Positions 7,516 to 14,552 of a stretch of 39,195 nt of DNA are shown here, one piece after another (position 1 is the first letter of the stretch; each line of letters starts with the position of its first letter). The stretch spans positions 1 to 39,195 of the forward strand of contig JAQTYQ010000028.1 in the NCBI GenBank assembly GCA_028688225.1, read 5' to 3'. Position numbers and translations under genes: made by a program. Source of the stretch: Opitutaceae bacterium. Lineage in GTDB: Bacteria; Verrucomicrobiota; Verrucomicrobiia; Opitutales; Opitutaceae. The notes under the pieces were generated by a model. The model made no database searches and was not told where the DNA came from. It worked only from the letters and a program-made list of their open reading frames with translations.

Positions 7516-9756
7516 ATGACGAAGCCGTCCGCATCCGCGGCCTGGGTTGATGATCTGGTGAACTTCCTGCAGACGCAGCCGGATGTCCGCGCCGTGCGCG
7601 TGGATCCGGCGGGCAGGAAACTGGCGGTGGCCACCATTGGCGGCATCGATCCCTCCCTGGTGGAGGCGCAGGTGGCCGGGGCGATCGCCGCCATCGAGGC
7701 GCGGCTGACGGCGGGTGGAACGGGGGGTGGCGCGGCCGTGCCGCCGGGCTACCTGCTGCGTCAGGTCGGCGCGGCCACGGAGATTTCCCGGCAGACCTGC
7801 ACCACGGCCGAGACGCTCTGGTTGTGGCGCGAATACGCCTGGCCCGAGATGGAACGGGCCGCGCCCGCCGCCCCGGAATGGAAGGAACTCGCCGCGCTGG
7901 CGGCGACGTGCGGCGTGGCCGGACTGACGGCGTTCATCGGCAGCCGGTACTGGGGCGAGGCCGCGTGGCTCCCGCGGGCGCTCTACCTCGTGGCGATCAT
8001 CGCCGGCGGCTGGGACGCCGCCAAGGACACGTGGGAGGGCGTGCGTCGCACCAAGCTCGACATTCATTTCCTGATGCTGGCGGTGGCGGCGGGCGCGATG
8101 GCCATCGGAGCCTGGGGCGAGGCCACGCTGCTGCTCTTCCTCTTCTCGGCGGCGGGCGCGATGGAGGAGTTCGCACTCTACCGCACGCACCGCGAAGTGA
8201 GCGCGCTGCTCAAGGCCTCGCCCAAGCAGGCGACGGTCGTGCGGCCCGACGGCAGCCAGCAGACCGTGCCCATCGAGCAGATCGGCCCCGGCGACCGGGT
8301 GTTCGTGAAACCGGGCGAACTGTTCCCGGCGGACGGCGATGTGGCCAAGGGCAAGACCGCGAGCGACGAGTCGACGCTCACCGGCGAGGCGCAGCCGGTG
8401 CCGAAAATCCCGGGCGAGCCGGTGTTCAGCGGCACGCTCAACCTGTGGGGAGCGGTGGAGGTCGTCGTGCGGCGCCGGCCGTCCGAGAGCACGCTGCAAA
8501 AGATCATCCGGCTCATCCAGACGGCGCAGAAGCTCCGGGCGCCGAGCGAGCGGTTCACCGACCGGTTCGGCGCCGGTTACACGTTCCTCGTGCTGGGGCT
8601 GACGGCGGGAATGTTTTTCGTGTGGTGGCTCGGCTTCCATCTGCCGCCCTTCGAGAACTCGGCCGAGCACACCTCGGCTTTCTACCGTGCCATGACCCTG
8701 CTGGTCGTGGCCAGTCCCTGTGCGCTGGTGCTGTCGATTCCGTCGGCGATCCTCGCCGCCATCGCCTGGGGCGCCCGCAACGGCATCCTGTTTCGCGGCG
8801 GTGCGGCCATCGAAAAGCTGGCCGAGGTCGACCTGGTGGCCCTCGACAAGACCGGCACGCTGACGACGGGCGAGCTGGCGGTTACCGGCTATGAGAGTTT
8901 TCCGCCGGGCCACGAAGAGGAGGTCATCGAGCTGGCTTGCGCGCTCGAGATGAATTCCCAGCATCCCATCGCCCGCGCCATCACCCACCACGGCCGGAAG
9001 CACGGCGTGCGCGGACGGCCGGTCGAGGAATTCGAATCGCTCACCGGCCAGGGGCTGCGCGGCCGGCACGACGGCGCCACGGTGCTGCTCGGCCGCCGGG
9101 AGCTGCTTGAAGAGGGGCCGCTGGCCGGGTGGGCGAAGAAACTTCCACCCGCGCCCGCCGAACTGACCGAGGTCTGGGTCCTGGCCCGGGGGCTGATCGG
9201 CCGGGTGCTGCTGCGCGACGAGATCCGCACCCAGTCGCGCGAGGTGCTGGCCCGGCTGCGCGCCGGCGGTATCCGGACCGTCATGCTCACCGGCGACCGC
9301 CGCCACGCCGCCGAGGCGGTGGCGCGCGAGCTCGGGCTCGACGAGGTGAAGGCGGGCCTCACGCCCGAGGGCAAGGTCGCCGCCATCCAGGCGTTCCGCG
9401 AGCAGGGTTACAAGGTCGCCATGGTCGGCGACGGGGTGAACGACGCACCGAGTCTGGCCGCGGCCCACGTGTCGGTCGCGATGGGGGCCCGGGGCAGCGA
9501 TGCCGCGCTCGAGCAAAGCGAGGTCATCCTGATGAACGACCGCATCGACAACTTTCTCGCGGCCGAGCGGCTCAGCCGCCGGGCGCGCAGCATCATCCGG
9601 CAGAACCTTGCGGTCTCGCTCGGCGTGGTCGTCGTCATGGTGCTGGCGGCGGGGGCGGGCGTCGTGCCGCTGACGGTCGGCGTCTTCGCCCATGAGGGCA
9701 GCACCGTGGTGGTATGCCTGAACAGCCTGCGCCTGCTATTCGGGAAAAACCGGTAG
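7516..9756 (+). CDS. P1B-4-type heavy-metal-exporting P-type ATPase
   Basis: A 746-residue inner-membrane metal pump. The actuator motif TGEAQP is at 289-294, the phosphorylated Asp is D444 in DKTGTLT, the P1B-specific HP pair is in SQHPIA (about 483), and the hinge is GDGVND (638-643). The transmembrane metal site reads SPC (400-402), not CPC, and TM6 carries HEGST (726-730). SPC plus HEGxx is the hallmark of the P1B-4 subgroup (CoaT, CtpD, PfeT), which exports Co2+, Fe2+ and sometimes Ni2+ or Zn2+. The N-terminal ~70 residues look like a metal-binding domain without its CxxC motif, so it is probably not a chelating domain. Start is ATG; no clear ribosome-binding site. No MerR/ArsR-type regulator is adjacent. 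Confidence 0.92.
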   Translation: MTKPSASAAWVDDLVNFLQTQPDVRAVRVDPAGRKLAVATIGGIDPSLVEAQVAGAIAAIEARLTAGGTGGGAAVPPGYLLRQVGAATEISRQTCTTAETLWLWREYAWPEMERAAPAAPEWKELAALAATCGVAGLTAFIGSRYWGEAAWLPRALYLVAIIAGGWDAAKDTWEGVRRTKLDIHFLMLAVAAGAMAIGAWGEATLLLFLFSAAGAMEEFALYRTHREVSALLKASPKQATVVRPDGSQQTVPIEQIGPGDRVFVKPGELFPADGDVAKGKTASDESTLTGEAQPVPKIPGEPVFSGTLNLWGAVEVVVRRRPSESTLQKIIRLIQTAQKLRAPSERFTDRFGAGYTFLVLGLTAGMFFVWWLGFHLPPFENSAEHTSAFYRAMTLLVVASPCALVLSIPSAILAAIAWGARNGILFRGGAAIEKLAEVDLVALDKTGTLTTGELAVTGYESFPPGHEEEVIELACALEMNSQHPIARAITHHGRKHGVRGRPVEEFESLTGQGLRGRHDGATVLLGRRELLEEGPLAGWAKKLPPAPAELTEVWVLARGLIGRVLLRDEIRTQSREVLARLRAGGIRTVMLTGDRRHAAEAVARELGLDEVKAGLTPEGKVAAIQAFREQGYKVAMVGDGVNDAPSLAAAHVSVAMGARGSDAALEQSEVILMNDRIDNFLAAERLSRRARSIIRQNLAVSLGVVVVMVLAAGAGVVPLTVGVFAHEGSTVVVCLNSLRLLFGKNR

Positions 9757-9853
9757 AGCGACCGAGCCCTGAGGGTTAAGCCTGCCGCGAACGATGGGCT
9801 CCACCTTCCCGGAGATTTCGCAGCCCCAACAACCCTTCACACCCGCGGGGATT

Positions 9854-9917
9854 TGGAGCCGCGACGCCCCGTCGCGGACCTGCAAGCGATACGCGACGAG
9901 GGCGTCGCGTCCCCATG
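9854..9917. repeat. REPIN-like doublet of two REP hairpins
   Basis: Two hairpins in inverted orientation: CCGCGAC (9859-9865) with GTCGCGG (9871-9877), loop of 5 nt; and ACGCGACG (9891-9898) with CGTCGCGT (9903-9910), loop of 4 nt. Each is flanked by a G-rich side (GGAG / reverse complement of TCCCC). It lies between the convergent ends of the ATPase and L,D-transpeptidase genes, a usual place for REP elements. The core is shared with the elements at 20785-20807 and 34998-35058. Confidence 0.7.
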
Positions 9918-9957
9918 GAGAATCCGGCTCGCTCCCACCAATTGAACCGGCCCGGCC

Positions 9958-10494
9958 TCATTCCGCGATCCAGACCATGTCCCCGCCGCGCACCTCCTCG
10001 AACAGCTCCACGAGGTCGAGGTTGCGCAGGAGGATGCACCCCGCGCTTTGCGGCGTGCCGATGCGCTCCTCGTGGTTGGTGCCATGGATGTAGATGTAGC
10101 GGTCGTGGGTGTCGACCGTGCCGCCCTGGTTCACGCCGGGCTCCAGACCCCGCAGCCACAGGATGCGGGTGGTGATGAGGTTGGCGTGGTTTTCCTCCTC
10201 GCTGAATTCGCGGAAATGCCGGCCGGTCGGCACGCGAGCCTTGAAAACCATGCCGGGAGGCTGCCCGTGGCCGAGTTTTTCGGCGATGACATGCAGCCCA
10301 AGTGGCGTGCCCAGAGAGTCTTTCACATTGGACGGCGGATGGCGCGAGGAGGACACGGCAAAGGCGCGGACCAGTTTGCCGCCGCGGTAAAATTGCATTG
10401 TCTGGATGCCGAGGCGCACCGCCAGCAGCTGGTTTGCGGGCTTGATTCCGAGCGCCGCGCACTTTTGCATGACCTGTTTGACTGGAGAATTCAC
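9958..10494 (-). CDS. L,D-transpeptidase (YkuD domain)
   Basis: 178 residues from the chosen start. The YkuD catalytic block is clear: YIYIHGTNHEERIG then TPQSAGCILLRN, giving His137 and nucleophile Cys153 in the HxxG..SxGC pattern. Such enzymes form 3-3 cross-links in peptidoglycan or attach lipoproteins to it. The domain fills residues ~20-178, and no signal peptide or membrane anchor is visible, which is odd for a periplasmic enzyme. Start alternatives are GTG 10494 (chosen, gives VNSPVKQVMQ), GTG 10503 and ATG 10470. The chosen start is one base from the opposite-strand start of asd. Confidence 0.85.
   Translation of the reverse strand: MNSPVKQVMQKCAALGIKPANQLLAVRLGIQTMQFYRGGKLVRAFAVSSSRHPPSNVKDSLGTPLGLHVIAEKLGHGQPPGMVFKARVPTGRHFREFSEEENHANLITTRILWLRGLEPGVNQGGTVDTHDRYIYIHGTNHEERIGTPQSAGCILLRNLDLVELFEEVRGGDMVWIAE
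10484..10487 (+). promoter_or_regulatory. Ribosome-binding site of asd
   Basis: GGAG, eight bases before GTG 10496. It decides the start of asd, because the frame remains open upstream to 10406 but that part is inside the opposite-strand gene and does not resemble Asd. Confidence 0.6.
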
Positions 10495-10495
10495 C

Positions 10496-11542
10496 GTGAT
10501 CACCCATCCCTACCGTGTCGGCATCGTCGGCGCCACCGGCGCAGTCGGTCAAGAGCTGTTTCGACTGCTGCTGGAGCGCCAGTTCCCCATGGCCGAGCTG
10601 AGGCTGTTCGCCTCGGCACGGTCGGCGGGCAAGGTCATGGAGCGTGCCGGCCGGAAATTCACGGTGGCGGAGGCCAAGCCGGGGATCTTTGCGGATCTCG
10701 ACGTGGCGTTCTTCAGCGCCGGCGGCCCGGTGACCCGTGCGCTGGCGCCCGCGGCGGTGAAGGCCGGCTGCCTCGTGCTCGACAAGAGCTCGGCGTTCCG
10801 CATGGACCCCGGCGTGCCGCTGGTCGTGCCGGAGATCAATCCGCACGCGCTGCGGCGCCACCAGGGCATCATCGCCAGCCCCAACTGCTCGACAGCGGTG
10901 ACGTTGATGGGCCTGTATCCGCTGCATCGCGCGTTTGGCCTCAAGCGGTACGTGGCCGCCACCTACCAGTCCGTGTCGGGCACGGGCGCCGAGGCGGTGC
11001 GCGAGCTCGATGCGCAGTCGCGGGCCTGGGCGAAGGGCGAACCGCTGGTGCGCAAGGTCTATCCCTATCAGATCGCGTTCAACGTCATCCCGCAGGTCGA
11101 CACGTTCGGCGCCAACGGTTACACCGGCGAGGAGAACAAGATGGCGGCCGAGAGCCGCAAAATCCTCGAGCTGCCCGGCCTCCGGGTCTCGACGACCTGC
11201 GTGCGCGTGCCGGTGGTGCGCGCCCACTCGGTGGCGGTCAATGCCGAGTTTGAGCGGCCCGTCGATCTCGCCGCGGCGCGCGCGGCCATCGCGGCGTTCC
11301 CCGGTGCCGAGCTGCTCGACGAGCCCGCCCAAAGCGTCTACCCGACGCCGCTGGCCTTCAGCGAGCAGGTGAAGTGCGGCGTGGGCCGGCTGCGGCTCGA
11401 CACCGCGTTGGACAACGGCCTGGCGTTCTGGGTCAGCGGCGACAACCTCTGGAAGGGCGCCGCGCTCAACTCCATCCAGATCGCCGAGCTGATGATCCGC
11501 GAGGGCCTGCTCAAGCCCAAGGCCGCGCTGGCCGGGGTGTAA
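10496..11542 (+). CDS. asd: Aspartate-semialdehyde dehydrogenase
   Basis: A 348-residue cytoplasmic enzyme that reduces L-aspartyl phosphate to aspartate semialdehyde, the branch point to lysine/diaminopimelate, threonine and methionine. Motifs: NADP-binding GIVGATGAVGQELFRLL at the N-terminus, catalytic cysteine in IIASPNCSTAV, VSGTGAEAVRELD, and the catalytic-base region ending VPVVRAHSVAVNAEF. The length fits the shorter Gram-positive/archaeal-like group, not the enterobacterial one. GTG 10496 is chosen for its GGAG at the right distance and because it places the nucleotide-binding loop at residue ~8. It starts head to head with the transpeptidase, with one base between the two GTG codons, so its promoter must lie inside that gene. 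Confidence 0.93.
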   Translation: MITHPYRVGIVGATGAVGQELFRLLLERQFPMAELRLFASARSAGKVMERAGRKFTVAEAKPGIFADLDVAFFSAGGPVTRALAPAAVKAGCLVLDKSSAFRMDPGVPLVVPEINPHALRRHQGIIASPNCSTAVTLMGLYPLHRAFGLKRYVAATYQSVSGTGAEAVRELDAQSRAWAKGEPLVRKVYPYQIAFNVIPQVDTFGANGYTGEENKMAAESRKILELPGLRVSTTCVRVPVVRAHSVAVNAEFERPVDLAAARAAIAAFPGAELLDEPAQSVYPTPLAFSEQVKCGVGRLRLDTALDNGLAFWVSGDNLWKGAALNSIQIAELMIREGLLKPKAALAGV

Positions 11543-11567
11543 GGATTCCGGCGTCCGCCGGAATCCT
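11542..11567. terminator. Strong hairpin after asd
   Basis: AGGATTCCGGCG (11542-11553) pairs perfectly with CGCCGGAATCCT (11556-11567), a 12-bp stem beginning in the stop codon of asd. It is followed by AATAAATCC and not a T-run, so it is either a weak intrinsic terminator or an RNA 3'-end stabiliser. Confidence 0.55.
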
Positions 11568-11619
11568 AATAAATCCTTGTTCCACCGTATCACGCCTGCT
11601 TATCTCGATCCCCGGCCCG

Positions 11620-11694
11620 GACGGCTAGCTCAGTGGTTAGAGCATCTCGTTTACACCGAGGGGGTCGGGGGTTCGAGTCCCTCGCCGTCCACCA
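11620..11694 (+). tRNA. tRNA-Val (anticodon TAC)
   Basis: Acceptor GGACGGC (11620-11626) pairs with GCCGTCC (11684-11690), then A and CCA (11692-11694). D-arm GCTC..GAGC; anticodon stem TCTCG/CGAGG around loop TTTACAC, giving TAC; T-arm with GTTCGAG. All stems close. It lies 141 bp upstream of ilvN, the regulatory subunit of valine synthesis, on the same strand. Confidence 0.95.
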
Positions 11695-11728
11695 GCCTTC
11701 GCTCGCAGCGCAGCGGAGAGTGAAGGCT
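11694..11728 (+). terminator. Hairpin directly after tRNA-Val
   Basis: AGCCTTCGCTC (11694-11704) pairs with GAGTGAAGGCT (11718-11728), 11 pairs with one G-T, around a 13-nt loop. The stem uses the last A of the tRNA CCA. No T-tract follows. Confidence 0.55.
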
Positions 11729-11835
11729 GTCCTGCGAAGTTCCGGCTTGGCGGAACGGGGCAGGGTCGTCACTCCTGCTGCGAGCTCCGGCTGGCCGGCC
11801 GCCCTTTCCTTCCTCAAACTCAGCTCCCTCCCTCA

Positions 11836-12318
11836 ATGCACCGACACACGATTTCGGTTCTCGTGGAAAACAAGTTCGGCGTGCTGGCGCGCGTCTCCGG
11901 CATGTTCTCCGGCCGCGGCTTCAACATCGACACCCTGAACGTCGCTCCGACCCACGATGCGTCGCTGTCGCGGATCACGGTCGTTCTGAAGGGCGATGAT
12001 TCCGCCCTCGATCTCTGTATCAAGCAGCTCCGCAAACTGATCAATGTCGTCGACGTCACCGACTTCAAGGAGGGCCAGGCGGTCAGCCGCGAACTCGTCC
12101 TCGTGAAGATCAAGGCGGACGGCCGGACGCGGCCCGAGATCATGCAGATCTGCGACATCTTCCGTGCCAAGATTGTCAACGTCGGCCACAAGGATGTGAT
12201 CATCGAGATCACCGGCGACGAGGGAAAGGTGGGCGCCTTTCTCGGCCTCGTCGAGCCGTTCGGCATCCTCGAACTGGCCCGCACCGGCCAGCTTGCCCTC
12301 AAACGCCTGACTACCTGA
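11836..12318 (+). CDS. ilvN: Acetolactate synthase, small (regulatory) subunit
   Basis: 160 residues, the normal length for IlvN/IlvH. The N-terminal ACT domain shows HTISVLVENKFGVLARVSGM then FSGRGFNIDTLNV, which forms the valine-binding feedback site. The C-terminal half is the second ferredoxin-like domain typical of the short IlvN type. The protein binds the catalytic subunit IlvB, activates it and makes it valine-sensitive. IlvB is not upstream here; a tRNA-Val gene is. The ATG follows a pyrimidine-rich leader (CTCCCTCCCTCA) with no Shine-Dalgarno. It is followed by ilvC 64 bp downstream and probably cotranscribed with it. Confidence 0.95.
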   Translation: MHRHTISVLVENKFGVLARVSGMFSGRGFNIDTLNVAPTHDASLSRITVVLKGDDSALDLCIKQLRKLINVVDVTDFKEGQAVSRELVLVKIKADGRTRPEIMQICDIFRAKIVNVGHKDVIIEITGDEGKVGAFLGLVEPFGILELARTGQLALKRLTT

Positions 12319-12340
12319 CGCGCGCCGCCCCGCCTTCATC

Positions 12341-12370
12341 CTCACTTTCACCCTCACCTTCACTCTCACT
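12341..12370 (+). repeat. Five tandem YTCACY hexamers ahead of ilvC
   Basis: CTCACT-TTCACC-CTCACC-TTCACT-CTCACT in perfect six-base register, ending 12 bases before the ilvC ATG. The tract is almost purine-free, so it cannot contain a Shine-Dalgarno. Either initiation of ilvC is SD-independent or it depends on coupling to ilvN. Confidence 0.7.
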
Positions 12371-12382
12371 CATACCTCCATC

Positions 12383-13408
12383 ATGCCTGCCAAAGTCTAC
12401 ACCGACCAGGATGTCGATCTCGGCATCCTCGCCAATAAAGTCGTGGCCGTGCTCGGCTACGGATCGCAGGGCCATGCCCATGCCCTGAACCTGAAGGATA
12501 GCGGCTGCTACGTCATCATCGGCCTTTATCCCGGCTCGAAATCCCGCGCGGTCGCGCGGCAACACGGTTTCGAGGTTTTCGACACCGGGGAGGCCGTGCG
12601 CCGGGCCGAGGTCATCATGGTCGGCCTGCCCGACATGAAGCAGGCCGGCGTCTACGAGCAGGACATCGCGCCCAACCTCGCGCCGGGCAAGTGCCTGCTG
12701 TTCTCCCACGGCCTCAGCATCCACTTCGGCCTGATCAAGCCGCCCAAGAACATCGACGTCATCATGGTCGCGCCGAAGGGGCCGGGCCACATGGTGCGCA
12801 GCCTTTACGTCGAGGGCAAAGGCATGCCCGCCTTGATCGCGGTGTTCCAGGACAAGTCAAAGCAGGCCAAGAAGCTTGCGCTGGCTTGGGCCAAGGGCAT
12901 CGGCTCGACCCGCACCGGCGTGCTCCAGACCACGTTCAAGGAGGAGGCTGAGACCGACCTTTTCGGCGAGCAGGTGGTGCTTTGCGGCGGCGCCAGCGCG
13001 CTGGTGCGGGCGGGTTTCGAGACGCTGGTCGAGGCCGGCTACCAGCCCGAGATGGCTTATTTTGAGTGCCTTCACGAGCTGAAGCTCATCTGCGATCTGC
13101 TCTACCAATCCGGCATCGCCGGCATGCGCTTCTCTATTTCCGAGACCGCCAAATACGGCGACATCACCCGCGGTCCGCGCATTATTAACCGGCGGACCAA
13201 GGCCGAGATGAAAAAGATCCTGAAGGAGATCCAGTCCGGCCAGTTCACGCGGGAGTGGGTCAAGGAGTACAAATCCGGCCTCAAGAACTACCGGCGGCTG
13301 CTCGCCGCGGGTGAAAAACACCCGATCGAGAAGACCGGCCGGCGCCTCCGTGCCATGATGCCCTGGATGACGAAGAAGAACATCAAGGGCGTCCAGGCTG
13401 CGTACTAA
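12383..13408 (+). CDS. ilvC: Ketol-acid reductoisomerase, class I (first copy)
   Basis: A 341-residue enzyme converting acetolactate or acetohydroxybutyrate to the dihydroxy acid with NADPH and Mg2+. The dinucleotide loop is VAVLGYGSQGHAHALNLKDSG (about residues 21-41). Metal-binding residues are visible in AETDLFGEQ (D192, E196) and in YFECLHELKLI and SETAKYGD of the knotted helical domain. The length is class I. The loop that normally selects NADPH begins LYPGSKS here; a basic residue is common where this has Tyr, so cofactor preference may differ. It lies between ilvN and hemC. A second, only distantly similar reductoisomerase lies at 16391-17491 on the other strand. Confidence 0.95.
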   Translation: MPAKVYTDQDVDLGILANKVVAVLGYGSQGHAHALNLKDSGCYVIIGLYPGSKSRAVARQHGFEVFDTGEAVRRAEVIMVGLPDMKQAGVYEQDIAPNLAPGKCLLFSHGLSIHFGLIKPPKNIDVIMVAPKGPGHMVRSLYVEGKGMPALIAVFQDKSKQAKKLALAWAKGIGSTRTGVLQTTFKEEAETDLFGEQVVLCGGASALVRAGFETLVEAGYQPEMAYFECLHELKLICDLLYQSGIAGMRFSISETAKYGDITRGPRIINRRTKAEMKKILKEIQSGQFTREWVKEYKSGLKNYRRLLAAGEKHPIEKTGRRLRAMMPWMTKKNIKGVQAAY

Positions 13409-13414
13409 TTTGAA

Positions 13415-13482
13415 GTAGCGAGTAGCGGGTAGAGAGCAGCGAGCATCACCTTCCTCCTACTCACTACTCGAAGCTCGCTACC
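13415..13482. repeat. GTAGCGA heptamer repeat with inverted partner ahead of hemC
   Basis: From 13415 four degenerate tandem heptamers run (GTAGCGA, GTAGCGG, GTAGAGA, GCAGCGA). Just downstream the opposite sense appears (CTACTCACTACTCGAAGCTCGCTAC, quoted in parts: CTACTCACTACTCG and GCTCGCTAC), so the whole 68-bp gap can fold back on itself. It occupies the entire ilvC-hemC spacer and leaves no Shine-Dalgarno before hemC. Confidence 0.65.
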
Positions 13483-14334
13483 ATGCAGCGAATCATCCTC
13501 GCCACCCGCAAAAGCCCGCTGGCGCTCGCCCAAGCGAAGCTGGTGGCGGCGCGGCTGCAGGCGCACCGGCCCGGCGTTGACTGCGAACTGCTCAAGGTCG
13601 TCACCACCGGCGACCGCAAGCTCGAATGGTCGCTGGAGAAGCAGGGTGGCAAAGGTCTCTTCACCGCGGAGCTGGAGCAGGCGCTGTTGAGCGGCCAAGC
13701 GCAAGCGGCCGTGCACAGCGCGAAGGACCTGCCCAACGAATTGACCGCCGGCCTCGTGCTGGCGGGCTACCTGCCGCGCGAGGACCCGCGCGACGTGCTG
13801 GTGTTGCGGGCCGGCGTGCGGACACCGCTGACCATCGCCACGAGCAGCCCGCGGCGGCGGCTGCAGATCGCCCGGCTGTACCCGGGCGCGGCGTTCACCG
13901 AGATCCGCGGCAACGTGGACACGCGCCTGAAGAAGATCGCCGCGGGCGCGGCCGACGCCACCGTGCTCGCCGCGGCGGGACTCAAGCGGCTCGGCTTCGA
14001 ATCCTGGCCCGGCGTGGAATTTCATTTTCTGGATTTCAAGCAGATGGTGCCGGCCGTGGGGCAGGGCGCCATCGCCGTGCAATGCCGGCGGGAGGACGCG
14101 CCGGCGCTGGCCCCGGCGTTGGATGCCGCCACCGCGCGACAACTCGGCTTGGAACGCGTGCTGCAGGGCCGCCTCGGCGGCGGCTGTCAGCTCGCCCTTG
14201 CCGCCCATGCGGCGGGCGACACGCTGTATTTCTTCCACGAGAAAACCGGTCCGCGCAGCCTGCCGCTGACCCCGGTGGAATTCGACCAACCAGCGGCGGC
14301 GGTGGACCGGATACTAGGAGCGCTTGGATTGTAA
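13483..14334 (+). CDS. hemC: Hydroxymethylbilane synthase (porphobilinogen deaminase)
   Basis: A 283-residue cytoplasmic enzyme that joins four porphobilinogen units. IILATRKSPLALAQA is the conserved N-terminus, QGGKGLFTAELEQAL and HSAKDLP follow (D82 is the catalytic aspartate), then TSSPRRRLQI and EIRGNVDTRLKK. Cys235 in LGGGCQ carries the dipyrromethane cofactor. It is about 20-30 residues shorter than common HemC because the C-terminal domain is compact. It follows ilvC by 74 bp on the same strand, with the heptamer repeat between. Its pathway partner HemD is fused to CobA at 19240-20769. Confidence 0.94.
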   Translation: MQRIILATRKSPLALAQAKLVAARLQAHRPGVDCELLKVVTTGDRKLEWSLEKQGGKGLFTAELEQALLSGQAQAAVHSAKDLPNELTAGLVLAGYLPREDPRDVLVLRAGVRTPLTIATSSPRRRLQIARLYPGAAFTEIRGNVDTRLKKIAAGAADATVLAAAGLKRLGFESWPGVEFHFLDFKQMVPAVGQGAIAVQCRREDAPALAPALDAATARQLGLERVLQGRLGGGCQLALAAHAAGDTLYFFHEKTGPRSLPLTPVEFDQPAAAVDRILGALGL

Positions 14335-14552
14335 TCCTTGGCTGATCCCAGGAGTCGCAGTTGGGTTCTGCCGAAGGCCCCGGGGGCGCCACGCGAACCC
14401 GCGCTATGGCCCCGCCCCCAGCTCATTGCCGCCTTCTTCCGTCGAGCCGGATTGTTTTGAGCCAATCGTCACTTCTTGAGGTAACGCTCAATAGTGCCGC
14501 AGAGCAGGCGCGGGATCGGCGGGCGGGTGGGGAATGAGAAGGGGATGAGGTT

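Noticed and set aside
7504..9693. 729-codon minus-strand frame opposite the metal ATPase
   Set aside because: Composition is Arg/His/Gly-rich and repetitive, with no motif; the ATPase on the plus strand accounts for the region.
9776..11593. 605-codon minus-strand frame opposite asd
   Set aside because: It has no family signature and covers REPIN and asd antisense; asd is complete on the plus strand.
13415..13482. CRISPR-like array before hemC
   Set aside because: Repeats are 7-mers without spacers and there are no cas genes.
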